Source: Thiohalophilus sp046483665 (GTDB lineage Bacteria > Pseudomonadota > Gammaproteobacteria > UBA6429 > Thiohalophilaceae). From it: a stretch of DNA of 64,000 bases. The notes below the pieces were generated by a model. It did no database searches, was not told the origin of the DNA, and worked only from the letters and a program-made list of their open reading frames with translations. Within the stretch, counting starts at the first letter, position 1, and every line of letters begins with the position of its first letter. The DNA lies in the NCBI RefSeq assembly GCF_046483665.1, contig NZ_JAWOCR010000054.1:3515-67514 (forward strand). The letters are read 5' to 3'. The position numbers and the translations under genes were made by a program. Positions 61,555 through 64,000 of this stretch are shown here, in pieces.

Positions 61555-62154
61555 TTATTGGTAAGTGCGCAGCTGGCCGACCAGGATGCCCTGGATACGG
61601 ACCCGGCGCGGATCAAAGACCATGGGTTGTAAATCCGGGTTTTCCGGACTCAGTTCCACGCGGCCGTCGGCATAGCGTTTGTACCGTTTAAGTGTGGCTT
61701 CTTCTTCGTCGATCAGGGCGACCACGATATCGCCGTATTCGGCGCGATCCCGGGGTTCGATGATCACCAGATCGCCGTCGAGAATGCCGACCCCGATCAT
61801 GGAGTCGCCTTTCACCTGCAGAGCGTAGCGATCGCGCCCCACAAACATGTCACTGAGATTCAGTTCTTCCTGGCCAGGAATGGCCTCGATAGGGTGGCCT
61901 GCGGCAATCCGGCCCACCAGCGGGAGGGTTGTGGATCGAGTGGGAGTGGGACTGGCAAGTCGAATGCCGCGCCATCCACGTTGAACATGCTCCAGCTCGC
62001 CCTTCTCGATCAGCGACTGCACATACCGGTGAACCGTCCCCTTGGAGCTGATCTCCAGGGATTGGCCGATCTCGCTCAGGGTCGGTGCGTGCTCATGGTC
62101 ACCGATATAATCCCGAATGAAATCAAGTATGCGCTGTTCGAGTTGAGTGAGCAT
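61555..62154 (-). CDS. lexA: LexA-type SOS repressor
   Basis: 199-residue repressor/autoprotease. N-terminal winged helix LTQLEQRILDFIRDYI with the recognition-helix area ISSKGTVHRYVQSL, differing from E. coli; cleavage-site AAGHP, catalytic Ser in VKGDSMIG and Lys in EATLKRYKRY. RecA-stimulated cleavage would de-repress its targets. Its stop is adjacent to the polymerase start, forming a lexA-polymerase operon. The genome may hold another canonical lexA, so whether this is lexA1 or lexA2 is unknown. Confidence 0.93.
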   Translation of the reverse strand: MLTQLEQRILDFIRDYIGDHEHAPTLSEIGQSLEISSKGTVHRYVQSLIEKGELEHVQRGWRGIRLASPTPTRSTTLPLVGRIAAGHPIEAIPGQEELNLSDMFVGRDRYALQVKGDSMIGVGILDGDLVIIEPRDRAEYGDIVVALIDEEEATLKRYKRYADGRVELSPENPDLQPMVFDPRRVRIQGILVGQLRTYQ

Positions 62155-62167
62155 ATGTTCTCCTAAC

Positions 62168-62204
62168 GTTCTCTAACTGTAGAGAACTTTTGGAGAACGA
62201 TCAA
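62168..62204 (-). promoter_or_regulatory. lexA promoter with non-canonical operator
   Basis: Minus strand: TTGATC, 17 bases, TACAGT (-35 and -10), followed by AGGAG and the lexA ATG. Overlapping the -10 is the perfect dyad GTTCTCTA-N4-TAGAGAAC (62168-62187), and GTTCTCC repeats 11 bases upstream (62192-62198). This differs from CTGT-N8-ACAG (E. coli) and from the Gram-positive GAAC-N4-GTTC box. Confidence 0.8.
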
Positions 62205-62298
62205 GCCCGCCAGCGAAAAAAATTTTTGGCTCCTTAAGTTTATGAAAAATGGGTAAAATAGCGCCCGGCCGGCCGGTCACCACACAAAGAGAAGCGTG

Positions 62299-62970
62299 AT
62301 GAATCCGTTTTACAACAAGCTCTCCGAGAAAATCAGCGATCTGATCCTGGCGGTAATCGCCCTGGGCCTGCTGGTGGTTTCCGTCGAGTATGTCCAGTTT
62401 CTGACCGATTACCCCGGCACCCTGTACAACCCGGAGTTCTGGAAACGCATCGCGCTGACCCTGCTGGTGATCATCTTCACTGCCTACAAGTTCATCGCCT
62501 ATTCGGCCTATTTCTGTGCCCCGGATAATGCCTCCACGCTGGCCAGCCTGGGGGCGTGGCGGATTATTTTAATGTTCCTGTGCGATCTGGCCCAGGTCAC
62601 TCTGGTGGCCTGGTTGTATGCGATTTTGTTAATCGGTCATCTTACTTCGGCGGGGGACAGCGGCGGCACCAACGACGTCACCCTGGGTGCAAACGTGATG
62701 TTCTACCTGTTCGCTTTTATGGCGTTGTGGCATCTGGCGGTATTGATCTGGTATGTCCTGGCGCGGGGACAGATGCGTAACAAAACCATCCATGGCGGTT
62801 TCTTGCTGGTTTATGCCATCGCTGTAATGATCCTGTTGCTGTTTGAACCGGCAGGCAACAGGGACATAGTGGACTGGAGCGCGATCGGTTTTTACGCGGT
62901 GTGTGTGCTGCTGTTATACCGCCTCAAGGCCGTCCCGGATATCAACAAGGCCATAAAAAGCCATGAATGA
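62299..62970 (+). CDS. Six-helix inner-membrane protein, unknown function
   Basis: 223 residues with six predicted membrane helices (starting DLILAVIALGLLVVSVEYVQ) and short loops; one wide extramembrane loop around SAGDSGGTNDVTLG. I do not recognise a family. Divergent from lexA, with 144 bases between, so the lexA operator could also affect it. ATG at 62299 with AGAGAAG upstream is preferred over the GTG one codon earlier. Confidence 0.7.
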   Translation: MNPFYNKLSEKISDLILAVIALGLLVVSVEYVQFLTDYPGTLYNPEFWKRIALTLLVIIFTAYKFIAYSAYFCAPDNASTLASLGAWRIILMFLCDLAQVTLVAWLYAILLIGHLTSAGDSGGTNDVTLGANVMFYLFAFMALWHLAVLIWYVLARGQMRNKTIHGGFLLVYAIAVMILLLFEPAGNRDIVDWSAIGFYAVCVLLLYRLKAVPDINKAIKSHE

Positions 62971-63304
62971 CGCGCTTTAATCCCGCCCCCTGATTGAATA
63001 CCGGGCATCATCCATAGGTCCCAACAGTGGCGGGGTTGTCGATATACCGGTCATGCAAAAATAATTCTGTTTATCTGAACAGGGTTCGCTGTCCGCTAAC
63101 GATAGTCAGATAGCGGTGAGCCCCGGCTATGTCGTAGTTGACGCAGGTCCTGTCGCGCTCAAAATGACAGCGTTGGTCAGCAAGGAAGCGCGGTTGCCGC
63201 CTTGTGAACCTGCAGGGTGGAACAACTGACGCAGGAGAAGCGCAGCCAGGCCCGAGGTGGATGGTTCCCCGGCGTTCCTGGGTGCAGGGGCCAGACTCTG
63301 TTCG
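62971..63304. other. Intergenic region between the membrane protein and bfr
   Basis: No convincing gene, repeat or terminator seen. Short frames here have no ribosome site. Composition is similar to coding DNA, so a decayed gene is possible. Confidence 0.5.
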
Positions 63305-63769
63305 CTACATTTGGGATTGAAGGTAGTTTTGCAAACCGACCTTATCGATCAGTTCCAGCTGGGTTTCCAGCCAGTCAATGTGCTCTTCTTCGCTGGCCAG
63401 AATTGATTCGAACAGTTCGCGGCTGACGTAATCCTGTTTGGATTCACAATAGGCAATGGCCTCGCGCAGCAGCGGCACGGCATCCTGTTCGATGGCCAGA
63501 TCGCTCTTGAGCATTTCGGTGACGTTCTCGCCGATGTGCAGCTTGCCGATATCCTGCAGGTTGGGCAGCCCCTCTAAAAACAGAATCCGCTCGATGAGCT
63601 GATCGGCGTGTTTCATCTCGTCGATCGACTCGGCATATTCCTTGTCGTTGAGTTTCTCCAGCCCCCAGTTTTTATACATACGGGCATGCAGAAAGTACTG
63701 GTTGATTGCGGTCAGTTCGTTTTTCAGGGCTTTGTTCAGATACTCGATGATTTTGTTGTCGCCTTGCAT
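63305..63769 (-). CDS. bfr: Bacterioferritin
   Basis: 154-residue subunit of the 24-mer haem-containing iron store. Ferroxidase ligands match E. coli: Glu18 (NELTAINQYF), Glu51 and His54 with the haem Met52 (DEMKHADQLIERI), Glu94 (AIEQDAVPL), Glu127 and His130 (SEEEHIDWL). Length 154 versus 158. It is downstream of bfd on the same strand. Confidence 0.97.
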   Translation of the reverse strand: MQGDNKIIEYLNKALKNELTAINQYFLHARMYKNWGLEKLNDKEYAESIDEMKHADQLIERILFLEGLPNLQDIGKLHIGENVTEMLKSDLAIEQDAVPLLREAIAYCESKQDYVSRELFESILASEEEHIDWLETQLELIDKVGLQNYLQSQM

Positions 63770-63883
63770 AAGGGTCCGGCCTCTTGTCTCGTTGGGTTAT
63801 TGTATGGCCCCGCCCGGGGCACGAAGTAGAAAAAAGTAAGGGGCGGGGGGGACGGTTTGCAACCCCGCATATTGTGGGGGTGA

Positions 63884-64000
63884 TCAGGCTACCTGGCAGG
63901 CCTCGTCGAGACTGGCAATCTCTTGCCTGGTCTGGCGGATAAGCTGGCGGGCGCATTTGGCGCAACAGCCGCAGTTGCTGGCCACGCCGAGATCCCGGCG
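63884..64000 (-). CDS. bfd: Bacterioferritin-associated ferredoxin (Bfd), partial
   Basis: Only the last 38 codons are in the window; the 5' end is beyond the right edge. It reads RRDLGVASNCGCCAKCARQL and ends EACQVA; the CGCC segment gives the C-terminal two of four [2Fe-2S] cysteines. Bfd reduces haem in Bfr to release iron, and it lies upstream of bfr in the same direction, as often seen. Confidence 0.85.
   Translation of the reverse strand, partial: RRDLGVASNCGCCAKCARQLIRQTRQEIASLDEACQVA

Noticed and set aside
63217..63426. 69-codon plus-strand frame overlapping the end of bfr
   Set aside because: Overlaps bfr antisense and lacks any support.
1..64000. CRISPR arrays, rRNA and tRNA genes
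   Set aside because: I saw no regularly spaced repeats of CRISPR type and no tRNA T-arm or rRNA sequence; the tandem GGACGAG units are too short and variable.

Overview
The window is about 64 kb of a gammaproteobacterial chromosome that includes the replication-origin neighbourhood. The conserved dnaA-dnaN-recF-gyrB block (minus strand, 15.7-22.0 kb) faces away from rpmH-rnpA-yidD-yidC-mnmE (plus strand, 22.2-26.1 kb). Gene content is that of a free-living, probably respiratory gammaproteobacterium, perhaps from the Chromatiales or related sulfur-oxidising lineages; this is inference only. The supporting features are glyQ/glyS as two genes, Mg-type HemB, a pyrophosphate-type phosphofructokinase, PPK1/Ppx, UbiD/UbiE/UbiJ, a TusA-like protein and Bfr/Bfd. 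I found no rRNA, tRNA, CRISPR array, prophage or complete insertion sequence.

Layout. 0-6 kb: nitrogen assimilation (partial glnL, a DUF4124 protein, glnA with a sigma-54 promoter and two NtrC-type sites), then an overlapping operon of a PP-loop ATPase, a TusA-like protein and a CDF cation exporter. 6-13 kb: glyQS, a MazG-like protein, gmhB, plsC and fbp. 13-15 kb: amtB with a sigma-54 promoter and an unknown co-transcribed gene. 15.7-26 kb: the origin region, with two perfect parS-like palindromes inside recF and DnaA boxes on both sides of dnaA. 26-44 kb: mixed housekeeping genes (M48 lipoprotein, orphan ParA-like ATPase, ubiD, xth, prlC, srkA, gorA, gamma carbonic anhydrase, mpg, aroE, ppx, ppk, hemB). 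44-54 kb: mlaC, an FkbM methyltransferase, a small Cys/Lys-rich secreted protein, a BASS transporter, hslVU, DUF971, ubiE-RDD-ubiJ and a PPi-type PFK with a lysine-rich tail. 54-64 kb: a structured intergenic region, a COG4324 lipoprotein, the moxR-DUF58-transglutaminase operon, a lexA-polymerase Y cassette with an unusual operator, and bfr/bfd.

Integration. Several regulons can be read directly: NtrC/sigma-54 at glnA and amtB, a Pho box just upstream of ppk, a self-operator at lexA, and parS in recF. Intergenic gaps carry several families of dispersed repeats, in particular a GGACGAG-rich segment (family B) followed by a long CACCAAGACAC inverted repeat (family A). The most unusual signals are the lexA operator, the B+A composite repeat, the parS-in-recF arrangement, the PP-loop/TusA/CDF operon and the hairpin-terminator block at 54.07-54.19 kb.
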